Assembly (NCBI GenBank): GCA_037976565.1
Contig: CP137686.1
Span: forward strand, 1,022,646-1,086,645
Source: Mesocentrotus franciscanus
Lineage: Eukaryota > Echinodermata > Echinoidea > Camarodonta > Strongylocentrotidae
Direction: 5' to 3'
DNA length: 64,000 nt
The notes beneath the pieces were generated by a model. The model was not told where the DNA came from, made no database searches, and was given only the letters and a program-made list of their open reading frames with translations. A program made the translations under genes and the position numbers. Position 1 is the first letter of the stretch, and each line of letters begins with the position of its first letter. Positions 1 through 13,550 of this stretch are shown here, in pieces.

Positions 1-1258
1 CGACTTTTTACGTAACATTACATAACGAACTGACATGTCGTGCTTTAAACAGTGACGCATTTCACACATAGGTGACGCACACTCAGCATAGGTACAAACA
101 TAAAATAGAAAAATCAACGAACATTTCAATACAACTTGCAAGTTTGTACCTTAAATATGACGAAAATGAGAATTTTTCAAACTTAAGACATGTACTTACT
201 GTACGTAAGTCTTACATGTACATAAGTCTTAAACTTAAGTGAATTACTTAACTTTTCAAGGACGCTGAAAATATATCGTAACAAATAGAAGATTTGACTG
301 GAATATCATAATTTTGGTATCGGTAAAAACAGAAAATCGCAAGCTAGCTCCTCGCACTAATGTCTTATAACATAGAGCCTACATGTATGGGATCCAGCGA
401 TAGCCAATCTAAAGGGCCCATGTCGGCTCGGCTAGGCGCCAAATTACGAAAATGAGCTGAGGCGGGAGAAACGTAATGCGCATGCGCTGGTTGTATTGCC
501 GATGTAAGCTAAAGTTCTACGTGCACCCTGTAAGTGTAACTAATACTTGTCCAATTACGTCAGACCTAGCCAATGTCAAATATGATATTGATATCACCTA
601 GCCTTAATTGACACCCATACCCCTGCGTGAAGAGGCAGGTAAACAAAAGCTTAAATGCGTCTGAAATCACCCATTCCCGCAACTGACGAACATTGCACAG
701 TGGCCTCAGAGTTTTCTAGTGGACTCTTCTTTCTTTTCTTCTCATAAAAAGCACTTTAAAATCGGTAAAGAAATAAATATAAAATGTGAGATTTAGCTAA
801 CCGAGAGGCAGTGATTTGCTTACCTTCCACGTGTTCCTGATGATCATTAGTAAAGGTGCGATTTACATTACAAAAACGCTGACCTCTTGCGAAAGTTTGT
901 GGTGTTACTTGCAAAGACACCGGTATACACGTTAAAAAAATGTTTTTTCTGTTGCCAATATGATACTTACTTTACGATAATAGCGATTAGTGTAAAAAGG
1001 CGCGCGCGCAGGGAGTTCGCTAAATTCAGCGGACTCTGTGCATGCGCCCTTGTATACTATACTAATTAAGTATCAAATTGGCAATGCAAAAACACAGTTT
1101 TTTACGTCAGACGGGGCTCACTGGCTGCAGCACAACCAAGCAAAGGCCATGTTTAATCAATTATTAAAAAAATAACGTTTATTGTTAGATCATTATTCGT
1201 TTTACTTGTACTATTTTAGACACAAGTCTAACTAGAATACACCTGACGGTGGCCTGGG

Positions 1259-1386
1259 GCCCGTTTCTCGAAACCGTCATAAGTCTAACTTCTTGAATAT
1301 CCCATTGAAACGTGTGTTATAGAATTAACACGCGTTTCAATGGGATAGTCAAGAAGTTAGACTTATGACGGTTACGAGAAACGGGC
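1259..1386. mobile_element. Short inverted-repeat (hairpin) element in duplication copy 1
   Basis: Arms of about 38 bp at each end are reverse complements (GCCCGTTTCTCG at the left, CGAGAAACGGGC at the right, then AAGTCTAACTTCTTGA and its complement), continuing into a second pair around CCCATTGAAACG / CGTTTCAATGGG. The whole 128 bp can fold into one hairpin, typical of a foldback miniature element. An AAG repeat follows at about 1402-1422. Confidence 0.8.
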
Positions 1387-1558
1387 ACTGTACTGCAACT
1401 GAAGAAGAAGAAGAAGAAGAAGAATTTGTTTATTTGAATGCGAAATTCATTGCCTTTACTTACATGTAGTTTTGAAACAGAGCAGGTGTTAGACCGTGTT
1501 ACTGTTCATACTGTTAGTGTACTTTCGCATGCATTGGTTTCCTCATTCCCACTCTTAA

Positions 1559-1951
1559 AGGCATCATTTAACAATGTTACATAAATCTGAGATGCACGGC
1601 CCTACATGTACATGTTATCAGTATCTGTGTCTGTGATATGGTGTAATATTGAAGCCCTAAAAAAATTGCGCTTCAAAATGATCAAGAAGTGCCTCAAAAA
1701 AGTAAAAATCTTTGAGTGACCGGTTTTACCATACTCGTTTTCCCCAATAGACTGTAGTGTAATGAAAACCGTTAGGAAAACACAAAAATTGGTTTCGATT
1801 TCCAATCATAAATATCTTGATAATCAGACAGGCGATCGGCTTGTAAAAGTCATGGGGTGCCTGACTGACCTAAAGGTTTATAATTATAATTGCAGCATGA
1901 GCTAAATCCAGGATTTTGTTTCAGAATCTGAGACAACGTTACCGGATCCCT
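1559..1951. mobile_element. TTAA miniature element, family 6 (copy 1)
   Basis: Begins AGGCATCATTT directly after TTAA (1555-1558) and ends GGATCCCT before TTAG, a decayed TTAA. It is reverse-complement homologous over its length to 54999-55374. No coding capacity. The AG...CT ends and TTAA duplication fit a non-autonomous piggyBac-like element. Confidence 0.72.
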
Positions 1952-4900
1952 TTAGAACTCTACTTATATCTTGCATTGCACAATGTGCAATTTGAATTGA
2001 TGACGGCAATTTCTTCTGATATTTTTATCTTTGCCCATAGTCTGTAGACAACAGTTCTTCTTCTGTAGAAGTACATGTACAGGCCAACATGTTGTCCGTG
2101 TATCTTCGACTTCTTCGTACTTTAAATTTGTAGTAAAAGCAGGCAGTATTTACACTGTATGATCTTGAGATTAGTGCACATATAAAATTTACGATCTATA
2201 GCTACATGTGTACATGTACATGTGTACACATCCACTCTAGTACTCAGCAAAGTCCACTTCTGGATATGATGCCAAGGTGAAGAAACTTGTGTGTGTGTGA
2301 AGATGGTGGGTACATGTAGTTGTTAGTACTACATGTACAGTACAATTAAGTACATTGTACATTGTACAGATTGGAAAAACTGATCTGATTGATTTCTTAC
2401 ATCTCCCATCTATATTATTATAATTTAAAGTTAATGTACCTGTATGTATATTGGCAGTGAGTGAGTGCATAAGTGGGAGATGAGTCCTTAAAAAGTTCCT
2501 CATATTGTGTTTACATGTAGGTGTTTCTTTTTTCTATATATATATACTGTAGTCTGTAGATCAGCAACAAAGTCCTCCTACAATACATAATGTAGATGTA
2601 CACTGTAAAGGCCTACTTGTTGTAGCATACTGGCTTACATGAATTTTGCAACAAACATTTTAAATAGGGCTTACCTGGGCCTACAATGCATGTACTGTAG
2701 TTTGTAATTGTACACTGTAAGTGAAGTCTTTTCAGCACATTATAGCAATAGGCATGTATATTGAAAGACTTAATCTGTAATCAGAGACCTACTGAATGCA
2801 ATCATTATTTGAGAAGGCTAAAAGCAAACAATGGTTTGACCTTTCACTTACAGACAATGCTGTAGAATGGAAGTAAAGTCTGATACTTTAATCCAGTACA
2901 CCTGACCTGAGTACAGTTCACAATGTCTTATCTGTGTCTTCTATTTTACATTGTGTAGAGTTGACATTGTAGGGACTCTAGGGATCCCCCCCCCTAAAAA
3001 AAGGGGGAAAAAAGAGAAAGAAGAAACTACATGTACATGTGCATGCCTACAGCAACAATGACTGGACATTTAGTTAAATGCCTACATGGACATTTTTAAT
3101 TTCTTAATTGTGGTTGTTTTAAATTAAATACATTTATGTCAAATGAAATTGCTTGTAGATCTACATGTACATGTACATGTACATTGTAAGTAAAATGTCT
3201 AAGCAACGTAAATTACTAATGCCTGATGTTCAAGTAGACATGTACAGTACATGTATATGTACATTTGTAATTTGCATACATTACAATTTACATGTGACAG
3301 CAAAGTGAATTATTCTGACACTACTACAGTAGATAATATTAATGCTGTGGCATTCATATCAATGTAAAAGGAAGCATGTACAGTACTATACATGTGCACA
3401 TACAATTTACATACATGTACAAGCTTTGTGAATTTGTAAGCATGTTAAACTGCAGTACAGGTACAATTCTTGTTCAATATTTCTCTTAAAATGGTTGAGT
3501 CCTGCAACTCCCCCAAACTCATGGTCTTCAATGTAGTTTGCCCCAATTATTAAGATACAGTACTGAAGGAAATGACCTGCCTGAGTCCATTCCGGAGAAG
3601 TGTATTGACCCCTAAGGGTAGACAGGTGAATACTCATCTTTTGAAATGCTGTGCAGTCAGAGAATACAGAAAGGATTCATGTAGCAAAATATTTATAGAC
3701 TTATCTTTAATTCTTGATCTTGCAATAATGAATCTTTTCAAGATTTCAAACCTTTCTTTATAAATTTTGAATGGTTTTATTTGAAGAATAGGAAATAATA
3801 GAAACTTAGTAATCCCAATAAACAATTTTGAAGTTTTCAATCCTTCGTCTGGTACAAGAACATGTTTGAGATGAGTTGCACTTTTAAAAATTATGCATAA
3901 ATATAAAGAATCGCCTTCTCTATCTGATTACATACTCCTTTGTACCCCTTTGTACCCCTGTAGTTTTCTGATTTCTATTCTATTGTATTCCTCCATTTGT
4001 CTAGGTTGAGTAGATTATTATTATTACATGTACATGTATGTGATGTCTCAGTCTGAGTGGACTAAAACTGCAAGAGTGCACCAGAATGGCAGAAGATAGC
4101 TCAGTGAAATGGAGAGATGTTGCAATCAACCTCCGAACCGGGAGAAGATACTAGATAGAAATAGACATGTACACTGTATGTGATGTCTGAAGTATTACAA
4201 AACCATGTACATGTACATGTACAGTAGAGATTCTAGAGAAGGCTTGTTTGGTAATCTGCGTTAAGGACCAAACTGGAATTACTTCTGACACAGAAATCTT
4301 TCACCTGACATATCCTGCCAGTCCCATACATAGACATCCATGTTATCTTGAACCTAATAGCTTCTTGCTCATGAGCTTGGTACATCATACGCTCCCGGAT
4401 CAGGATGAATCACCAATTACCAAGTCCCGCTTTCTGAAGTCATTCATTTCCTTCGTTCCTAAGCAAGTGTACATTTAATCTTGTTTGATAGTGTATGATT
4501 TGTCCAGGCTCCTAGATGAACTAAATGGTTTGTTGTGAGGCTATTCCGTTACCTACCGGTATGAAACTAAACATTCTGGGATATTTTGCTTCCAACTACA
4601 ATAAAAGACATGCATGTGAATGACTTGTATTTTTATTTATATTTGATTTTGCAAAATGTTCATATGTAACTTATAAAATATGAGACTAGAAAAGGGTGTC
4701 TGAATATACACTTAGGAGCAAGAACAAATGAAAGAAGGAGAGAAAATGTACATGTAACAGTATTTCTGAGCAGACAGCAATGAGTACGCTGTACTTTGTA
4801 CATAATTCTAATTGACTCTGCACAATTTGTCCTCATTAAAAATGAGAAGAATATGATAACCCTTGAGATGGGAACTGGAAAAGAAGAATGGGGTTTGGGC

Positions 4901-5456
4901 TAGCACTGATGCATGTACAATGCCATAAGAAAATCACTGAAGCACATACCCCTAGGCCCTTCCCTACCTTTCTATTTTGCCAATGAAAACAAGTTGCCTA
5001 TTGCAGGTGGGTAGGTATTGATGTTAGATGTTATGAGCTTGAGTTACCTTTCAAAAGATGTTCCTTACATGTACATGTATGATGTAGCCAGGAACACGGT
5101 ATGTGCATAATGTAGGCTTAATGCCACTCAAGTCGCTAGACTCTACAATACGTGATGAACTGGAAGTATATTTCTCTGAAGGATACACATACAATGTACT
5201 ACATTTCTATGATATACGTAGGCGAAGGTGTACAATGTACATGTACATCTTACTAGGGTTGGCATGATTAAAACAATGTTTTTAAATGCGTTAAAAAAGT
5301 GAATTTTAAATTGCCTGCTATTTTTTAACATTAAAAACATGATTTAAAACGCCCCCATAGATATGAGTTATACATTTCAAATTAATTTGTTCCTCGATGT
5401 CTTTCTTCTTGAGTCTTTTGAAAAATTATCTGAGGGTTTTAGCAAGCAGTACTGTA

Positions 5457-5956
5457 NNNNNNNNNNNNNNNNNNNNNNNNNNNNNNNNNNNNNNNNNNNN
5501 NNNNNNNNNNNNNNNNNNNNNNNNNNNNNNNNNNNNNNNNNNNNNNNNNNNNNNNNNNNNNNNNNNNNNNNNNNNNNNNNNNNNNNNNNNNNNNNNNNNN
5601 NNNNNNNNNNNNNNNNNNNNNNNNNNNNNNNNNNNNNNNNNNNNNNNNNNNNNNNNNNNNNNNNNNNNNNNNNNNNNNNNNNNNNNNNNNNNNNNNNNNN
5701 NNNNNNNNNNNNNNNNNNNNNNNNNNNNNNNNNNNNNNNNNNNNNNNNNNNNNNNNNNNNNNNNNNNNNNNNNNNNNNNNNNNNNNNNNNNNNNNNNNNN
5801 NNNNNNNNNNNNNNNNNNNNNNNNNNNNNNNNNNNNNNNNNNNNNNNNNNNNNNNNNNNNNNNNNNNNNNNNNNNNNNNNNNNNNNNNNNNNNNNNNNNN
5901 NNNNNNNNNNNNNNNNNNNNNNNNNNNNNNNNNNNNNNNNNNNNNNNNNNNNNNNN
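5457..5956. other. Assembly gap, exactly 500 N
   Basis: A run of 500 N. The round length is typical of an arbitrary scaffolding gap rather than a measured one. It separates copy 1 of the 5.4-kb duplication from the sequence just upstream of CASK exon 1. Confidence 0.99.
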
Positions 5957-6275
5957 AGCCGAGCGGCTATATCGTGCACCTGCTACCGTAAAACGGTTGG
6001 TTTGGTGCGCTCCGATCCCCTGTGCAGACTGTACTATACGTCTGTAGCCTACTGCAAACTCTTCTTTGGAGTCTGAGACTTGATTGATAATATACTTCTG
6101 CTTCCCTAAATTGGACATATAGCGGATCAACCGAGAATTCTATTGAAGTATTCCCTCAGTTTAGTGAGGTACCAAGTCAGAGGACTGGAGGATTTGCTGA
6201 ATCTGTGGACTAAATATTTAATATTAAATTTGAGAGGAATTTTCAAGATCAACACGGACGGTCATCAACCTCAAA
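5957..6275 (+). promoter_or_regulatory. CASK: CASK 5' flank and 5' leader
   Basis: This is the sequence between the assembly gap and the start codon, so it should hold the proximal promoter and 5' untranslated region. No transcription start can be fixed from sequence alone. An A/T-rich patch (taaatatttaatatta, around 6211-6226) could act as a TATA-like element, which would give a leader of only a few tens of bases. The start codon context (caaaATGG) has A at -3 and G at +4, a good initiation context. Part of the promoter may be lost in the gap. Confidence 0.45.
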
Positions 6276-6334
6276 ATGGCAGATGAAGATTTACTCTTTG
6301 ATGATGTGTATGAGCTCTGTGAGATAATTGGAAA
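6276..6334 (+). CDS. CASK: CASK coding exon 1 (N-terminus of the CaM-kinase domain)
   Basis: First coding exon of CASK, a membrane-associated guanylate kinase that scaffolds neurexin/syndecan-type receptors with Mint and Veli/Lin-7 at synapses and epithelial junctions. It encodes residues 1-19 plus two bases of codon 20 (MADEDLLFDDVYELCEIIGK), very close to my recollection of vertebrate CASK [20 protein letters not shown]. It opens the glycine-rich loop. The exon ends AA|GTAAGT, a consensus donor at 6335-6340, and the lysine codon AAG is completed by the first base of exon 2. The ATG was chosen because homology starts exactly there and its context is good. Exon 1 lies between the two copies of a 5.4-kb duplication. 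If that duplication is an assembly artefact, a second, allelic exon 1 should lie about 440 bp left of the window start. Identification of the gene is secure; the organism is not. Confidence 0.95.
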
Positions 6335-7882
6335 GTAAGTCATGAAACTAATATTTTAAATCCTTTGGCTTTGAAATTTTTCTTTAGCTTTTGAGATTTT
6401 AAAATTAGACCTAGAGGTCTAGTCTAGACTACATCATGAATGAACTTGACATGTACATAATACAACAATCTTTTGTCATGTTTGTGTATTAATTTATTAA
6501 TAATATTATTATTATTTAATGATGTTTGTGTACATGTGTACATGAAATGTACACCCCACGTAGAACTATTTGTATTCCGTGCTGTACAATGAGTTTACGT
6601 GCTCTGATTGGCCGATACGCTCAAGCCGTTACAAATTAAAGTGATAGAGGGCCCCCACTTACATGTACGTAAGCTTAAGCAATTAGCGCGCAAGGCAAAG
6701 TGCAATGTCAATACGACTTTTTACGTAACATTACATAACGAACTGACATGTCGTGCTTTAAACAGTGACGCATTTCACACATAGGTGACGCACACTCAGC
6801 ATAGGTACAAACATAAAATAGAAAAATCAACGAACATTTCAATACAACTTGCAAGTTTGTACCTTAAATATGACGAAAATGAGAATTTTTCAAACTTAAG
6901 ACTTACTTACTGTACGTAAGTCTTACATGTACATAAGTCTTAAACTTAATGAATTACTTAACTTTTCAAGGACGCTGAAAATATATCGTAACAAATAGAA
7001 GATTTGACTGGAATATCATAATTTTGGTATCGGTAAAACAGAAAATCGCAAGCTAGCTCCTCGCACTAATGTCTTATAACATAGAGCCTACATGTATGGA
7101 TCCAGCGATAGCCAATCTAAAGGGCCCATGTCGGCTCGGCTAGGCGCCAAATTACGAAAATGAGCTGAGGCGGGAGAAACGTAATGCGCATGCGCTGGTT
7201 GTATTGCCGATGTAAGCTAAAGTTCTACGTGCACCCTGTAAGTGTAACTAATACTTGTCCAATTCGTCAGACCTAGCCAATGTCAAATATGATATTGATA
7301 TCACCTAGCCTTAATTGACACCCATACCCCTGCGTGAAGAGGCAGGTAAACAAAAGCTTAAATGCGTCTGAAATCACCCATTCCCGCAACTGACGAACAT
7401 TGCACAGTGGCCTCAGAGTTTTCTAGTGGACTCTTCTTTCTTTTCTTCTCATAAAAAGCACTTTAAAATCGGTAAAGAAATAAATATAAAATGTGAGATT
7501 TAGCTAACCGAGAGGCAGTGATTTGCTTACCTTCCACGTGTTCCTGATGATCATTAGTAAAGGTGCGATTTACATTACAAAAACGCTGACCTCTTGTTTG
7601 TGATGTTACTTGTTAGATTAGTGTAAGGCGCGCAGGGAGTTCGCTAAATTCAGCAGACTCTGTGCATGCGCCCTTGTATACTATACTAATTAAGTATCAA
7701 ATTGGCAACGCAAAAACACAGTTTTTTACGTCAGACGGGGCTCACTGGCTGCAGCACAACCAAGCAAAGGCCATGTTTAATCAATTATTTAAAAAATAAT
7801 GTTTATTGTTAGATCATTATTCGTTTTACTTGTACTATTTTAGACACAAGTCCAACTAGAATACATCTGACGGTGGCCTGGG

Positions 7883-8004
7883 GCCGTTTCTGAAACCGTC
7901 ATAAGTCTAACTTCTTGAATATCCCATTGAAACGTGTGTTATAGAATTAACACGCGTTTCAATGGGATAGTCAAGAAGTTAGACTTATGACGATTCGGAA
8001 CGGC
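7883..8004. mobile_element. Short inverted-repeat (hairpin) element in duplication copy 2
   Basis: Same element as at 1259-1386, carried by the duplication. The tips have lost a few bases (GCCGTTTCTG / CGGAACGGC), so the terminal pairing is weaker. Confidence 0.78.
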
Positions 8005-8166
8005 ACTGTACTGCAACTGAAGAAGAAGAAGAAGAAGAAGAATTTGTTTATTTGAATGCGAAATTCATTGCCTTTACTTACATGTAGTTTTGAAACAGAG
8101 CAGGTGTTACTGTTCATACTGTTAGTGTACTTTCGCATGCATTGGTTTCCTCATTCCCACTCTTAA

Positions 8167-8551
8167 AGGCATCATTTAACAATGTTACATAAATCTGAGA
8201 TGCACAGCCCTACATGTTATCAGTATCTGTGTCTGTGATATGGTGTAATATTGAACCCTAAAAAATTGCGCTTCAAAATGATCAAGAAGTGCCTCAAAAA
8301 AGTAAAAATCTTTGAGTGACCGGTTTTACCATACTCGTTTTCCCCAATAGACTGTAGTGTAATGAAAACCGTTAGGAAAACACAAAAATTGGTTTCGATT
8401 TCCAATCATAAATATCTTGATAATCAGACAGGCGATCGGCTTGTAAAAGTCATGGGGCGCCTGACTGACCTAAAGGTTTATAATTATAATTGCAGCATGA
8501 GCTAAATCCAGGATTTTGTTTCAGAATCTGAGACAACGTTACCGGATCCCT
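8167..8551. mobile_element. TTAA miniature element, family 6 (copy 2)
   Basis: Allelic or paralogous copy of 1559-1951 within the 5.4-kb duplication, with TTAA at 8163-8166 on the left and TTAG on the right. Slightly shorter through small deletions. Confidence 0.72.
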
Positions 8552-11500
8552 TTAGAACTCTACTTATATCTTGCATTGCACAATGTGCAATTTGAATTGA
8601 TGACGGCAATTTCTTCTGATATTTTTATCTTTGCCCATAGTCTGTAGACAACAGTTCTTCTTCTGTAGAAGTACATGTACAGGCCAACATGTTGTCCGTG
8701 TATCTTCGACTTCTTCGTACTTTAAATTTGTAGTAAAAGCAGGCAGTATTTACACTGTATGATCTTGAGATTAGTGCACATATAAAATTTACGATCTATA
8801 GCTACATGTGTACATGTACATGTGTACACATCCACTCTAGTACTCAGCAAAGTCCACTTCTGGATATGATGCCAAGGTGAAGAAACTTGTGTGTGTGTGA
8901 AGATGGTGGGTACATGTAGTTGTTAGTACTACATGTACAGTACAATTAAGTACATTGTACATTGTACAGATTGGGAAAAACTGATCTGATTGATTTCTTA
9001 CATCTCCCATCTATATTATTATAATTTAAAGTTAATGTACCTGTATGTATATTGGCAGTGAGTGAGTGCATAAGTGGGAGATGAGTCCTTAAAAAGTTCC
9101 TCATATTGTGTTTACATGTAGGTGTTTCTTTTTTCTATATATACTGTAGTCTGTAGATCAGCAACAAAGTCCTCCTACATAATGTAGATGTAAAGGCCTA
9201 CTTGTTGTAGCATACTGGCTTACATGAATTTTGCAACAAACATTTTAAATAGGGCTTACCTGGGCTTACAATGCATGTACTTTAGTTTGTAATTGTACAC
9301 TATAAGTGAAGTCTTTTCAGCACATTATAGCAATAGGCTTATATTGAAAGACTTAATCTGTAATCAGAGACCTACTGAATGCAATCATTATTTGAGAAGG
9401 CTAAAAGCAAACAATGGTTTGACCTTTCACTTACAGACAATGCTGTAGAATGGAAGTAAAGTCTGATACTTTAATCCAGTACACCTGACCTGAGTACAGT
9501 TCACAATGTCTTATCTGTGTCTTCTATTTTACATTGTGTAGAGTTGACATTGTAGGGACTCTAGGGATCCCCCTCCCCCCCCTAAAAAAATGGAAAACAA
9601 AAAGAGAAAGAATAAACTACATGTGCATGCCTACAGCAACAATGACTGGACATTTAGTTAAATGCCTACATGGACATTTTTAATTTCTTAATTGTGGTTG
9701 TTTTAAATTAAATACATTTATGTCAAATGAAATTGCTTGTAGATCTACATGTACATGTACATTGTAAGTAAAATGTCTAAGCAACGTAAATTACTAATGC
9801 CTGATGTTTAAGTAGACATGTACAGTACATGTACATGTATATGTACATTTGTAATTTGTATACATGTACATTACAATTTACATGTGACAGCAAAGTGAAT
9901 TATTCTGACACTACTACAGTAGATAATATTAATGCTGTGGCATTCATATCAATGTAAAAGGAAGCATGTACAGTACTATACATGTGCACATACAATTTAC
10001 ATACATGTACAAGCTTTGTGAATTTGTAAGCATGTTAAACTGCAGTACAGGTACAATTCTTGTTCAATATTTCTCTTAAAATGGTTGAGTCCTGCAACTC
10101 CCCCAAACTCATGGTCTTCAATGTAGTTTGCCCCAATTATTAAGATACAGTACTGAAGGAAATGACCTGCCTGAGTCCATTCCGGAGAAGTGTATTGACC
10201 CCTAAGGGTAGACAGGTGAATACTCATCTTTTGAAATGCTGTGCAGTCAGAGAATACAGAAAGGATTCATGTAGCAAAATATTTACAGACTTATCTTTAA
10301 TTCTTGATCTTGCAATAATGAATCTTTTTCAAGATTTCAAACCTTTCTTTATAAATTTTGAATGGTTTTATTTGAAGAATAGGAAATAATAGAAACTTAG
10401 TAATCCCAATAAACAATTTTGAAGTTTTCAATCCTTCGTCTGGTACAAGAACATGTTTGATATGAGTTGCACTTTTAAAAATTATGCATAAATATAAAGA
10501 ATCGCCTTCTCTATCTGATTACATACTCCTTTGTACCCCCTTTGTACCCCTGTAGTTTTATGATTTCTATTCTATTGTATTCCTCCATTTGTCTAGGTTG
10601 AGTAGATTATTATTACATGTACATGTACATGTATGTGATGTCTGAGTCTGAGTGGACTAAAACTGCAAGAGTGCACCAGAATGGCAGAAGATAGCTCAGT
10701 GAAATGGAGAGATGTTGCAATCAACCTCCGAACCGGGAGAAGATACTTAGATCTAAGATTATAGACATGTACACTGTATGTGATGTCTGAAGTATTACAA
10801 AACCATGTACATGTACATGTACAGTAGAGATTCTAGAGAAGGCTTGTTTGGTAATCTGCGTTAAGGACCAAACTGGAATTACTTCTGACACAGAAATCTT
10901 TCACCTGACATATCCTGCCAGTCCCATACATAGACATCCATGTTATCTTGAACCTAATAGCTTCTTGCTCATGAGCTTGGTACATCATACGCTCCCGGAT
11001 CAGGATGAATCACCAATTACCAAGTCCCGCTTTCTGAAGTCATTCATTTCCTTCGTTCCTAAGCAAGTGTACATTTAATCTTGTTTGATAGTGTATGATT
11101 TGTCCAGGCTCCTAGATGAACTAAATGGTTTGTTGTGAGGCTATTCCGTTACCTACCGGTATGAAACTAAACATTCTGGGATATTTTGCTTCCAACTACA
11201 ATAAAAGACATGCATGTGAATGACTTGTATTTTTATTTATATTTGATTTTTGCAAAATGTTCATATGTAACTTATAAAATATGAGACTAGAAAAGGGTGT
11301 CTGAATATACATTTAGGAGCAAGAACAAATGAAAGAAGAAGAGAAGATGTACATGTAACAGTATTTCTGAGCAGACAGCAATGAGTACACTGTACTTTGT
11401 ACATAATTCTAATTGACTCTGCACAATTTGTCCCTCATTAAAAATGAGAAGAATATGATAACCCTTGAGATGGGAACTGGAAAAGAAGAATGGGGTTTGG

Positions 11501-12581
11501 GCTAGCATTGATGCATGTACAATGCCATAAGAAAATCACTGAAGCACATACCCCTAGGCCCTTCCCTACCTTTCTATTTTGCCAATGAAAACAAGTTGCC
11601 TATTGCAGGTGGGTAGGTATTGATGTTAGATGTTATGAGCTTGAGTTACCTTTCAAAAGATGTTCCTTACATGTACATGTATGATGTAGCCAGGAACACG
11701 GTATGTGCATAATGTAGGCTTAATGCCACTCAAGTCGCTAGACTCTACAATACGTGATGAACTGGAAGTATATTTCTCTGAAGGATACGCATACAATGTA
11801 CTACATTTCTACGATATATACGTACATGTACATGTAGGCGTAGGTGTACAATGTACATGTACATCTTACCAGGGTTGGCATCATTAAAACACTGTTTTTT
11901 AATTCATTAAAAAAGTGAGTTTTAAATTGCCTGCTATTTTTTAACATTGAAAACATGATTTAAAAAGCCCCCATAGATATGAGTTATACATTTCAAATTA
12001 ATTTGTTCCTCAATGTCTTTCTTCTTGAGTCTTTTGAAATAAGTTATGTGAGGGTTTTAGCAAGCAACAGTACATGATACCGATGGCCCAAGAGGATAAA
12101 GCCTTCAAGACCGATTTATTGGTCTCGGTCGCCTTCTTCACATCTTACACATGTACATGTACATTATCTAGGGTTTTCACTACACCAACATTGTCAATCT
12201 TGTGGACTTTCGGTCTGCTGGGATGTTCTTGTTTAAATTTCAAGTCTTTAAACCTTTGAATTATGCACATGCTGTTGTTTAGGCAACACAAAGATTGTAA
12301 TACAAATTCTAATTTTCCATCTTTTGGGGGGATATCAGTTATCAATGTCAAGATTATTCTACTCATCTACTGTAACCTCCATGATTGCCTGCAACTTCTG
12401 CAAGTAAATTGCAAAATTATGTTTATGGTTCAACACATTACTCCCAGGCTCCCACTTGGATTATACTGTACATACAGTTGTACATGTATAAATCAGCAAC
12501 TATACCTTGACATGTGTACATGTACTATACATATGAGCCTGTAATGTAAATGCACATTTAGATTGCGGGTATAATGCAGAT

Positions 12582-12680
12582 AAGCTGAGTACCAGAAGGG
12601 TGACATGTACAGTACAGTGTACATTGTAGGAAGGTCTACAAGATGCAGTGTACATTAATGCCCTTCTGGCTCCAAACAGA
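12582..12680. mobile_element. Compact hairpin element H1
   Basis: Arms CCAGAAGGG (about 12592-12600) and CCCTTCTGGCTCCAAACAG (12662-12680) with a TACATG-containing loop. Member of the ten-copy hairpin family with consensus ends TCTGTTGAGAGCCAGAAGGG. Confidence 0.65.
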
Positions 12681-13550
12681 CATTGATAAACCACAAACAC
12701 ACACGCGCATACTGAAGGTTACACTGCATTGAGTAGGCAGAGTATATTATACAGAAGCTGTCAGGCAGTCCGGAAATATCATTAATAATCATCATCGTAT
12801 TACCACGCTACATTTCCTGGAGAGACGGGGGCAGCCTAATCGTTATGAGGGCTGATACTGGCTAGGCTCATAGGGCTGGCTGGCTGGCTGGCAAGCTGCC
12901 TGTGAAAGGTGTTAACTAGGGGCACTGCTAAACACATTTCAAGAGTGTATGTTGGCCTACAAGCCCAATATTATGTATGTAGAAAATAAGCCTTCTGTAC
13001 ATTTAGTTATTGACATATTGTACATTTGTGTAGTTTCCTCTTTATGTTTTGGACTAACCTGGTACCAGGTCTATAAACTCAGTACCAGGTCTAACTCAGC
13101 TTCTCTGTTTGGACAGTTACAGACCATTAAGCTCAGATTCTATAGATGAAATACAGGCCTTGTTGGTCCATAGGAGCTGTTTTCCTCAAGGTGTCTTATA
13201 TTTGAATGAAGCGAATTGTTTAAGTGTCACAGGCAGGGTTGAATAAAAGAAGCAGCACTCCACAACACAATGTACACAATGTAGACAAAGCACTTTTAGA
13301 ATCTCTCAGCATCGTAAGCAATTACTTCGCTTGGATATGCATTCCTGATCTTTCGTAAGCATGATCAGTCATTCACATCATTCGTAGCATAAATACTTGC
13401 AGGTACATTAAATGTTACAGTGTTTCAAAATGGATTGAAAATGTGTCTGTGCAACATTGCAGTGTAGAATAATGTATTTGAAAGCATACAGGCCTGTGCG
13501 TGTACCGTAATGTACATTCATGCACTACATTGTATAATTCACATTCTCGA

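Larger units (their letters stand above)
1..5456 (+). repeat. 5.4-kb direct duplication, copy 1
   Basis: Collinear with 6714-12075 over its full visible length, with scattered single-base changes and many small insertions and deletions, several of them in TACATG runs. It is truncated on the left by the window edge and on the right by the N gap. About 75 bp near 911-990 is absent from copy 2. It contains an inverted-repeat hairpin (1259-1386) and one TTAA element (1559-1951). The rest shows no gene. Short ORFs such as 3407-3637 and 4248-4478 appear in both copies simply because the copies are so recent. Confidence 0.95.
6714..12075 (+). repeat. 5.4-kb direct duplication, copy 2
   Basis: Partner of 1-5456, beginning 438 bp downstream of the CASK start codon. 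The similarity ends near 12075, where copy 1 is cut by the gap, so the true right boundary is unknown. It is roughly 95 bp shorter overall than copy 1. It continues without interruption into unique intron 1 sequence, so this copy is the one physically linked to the rest of the gene. Confidence 0.95.

Noticed and set aside
3407..4478. 76-codon ORFs repeated identically at 9997-10227 and 10848-11078
   Set aside because: Identity only reflects the near-identical 5.4-kb duplication; no recognisable domain, no splice context, and not evidence of coding selection.
5363..6130. ORFs of 200-237 codons crossing the N gap
   Set aside because: Almost all of their length is undefined sequence; they are artefacts of translating N.
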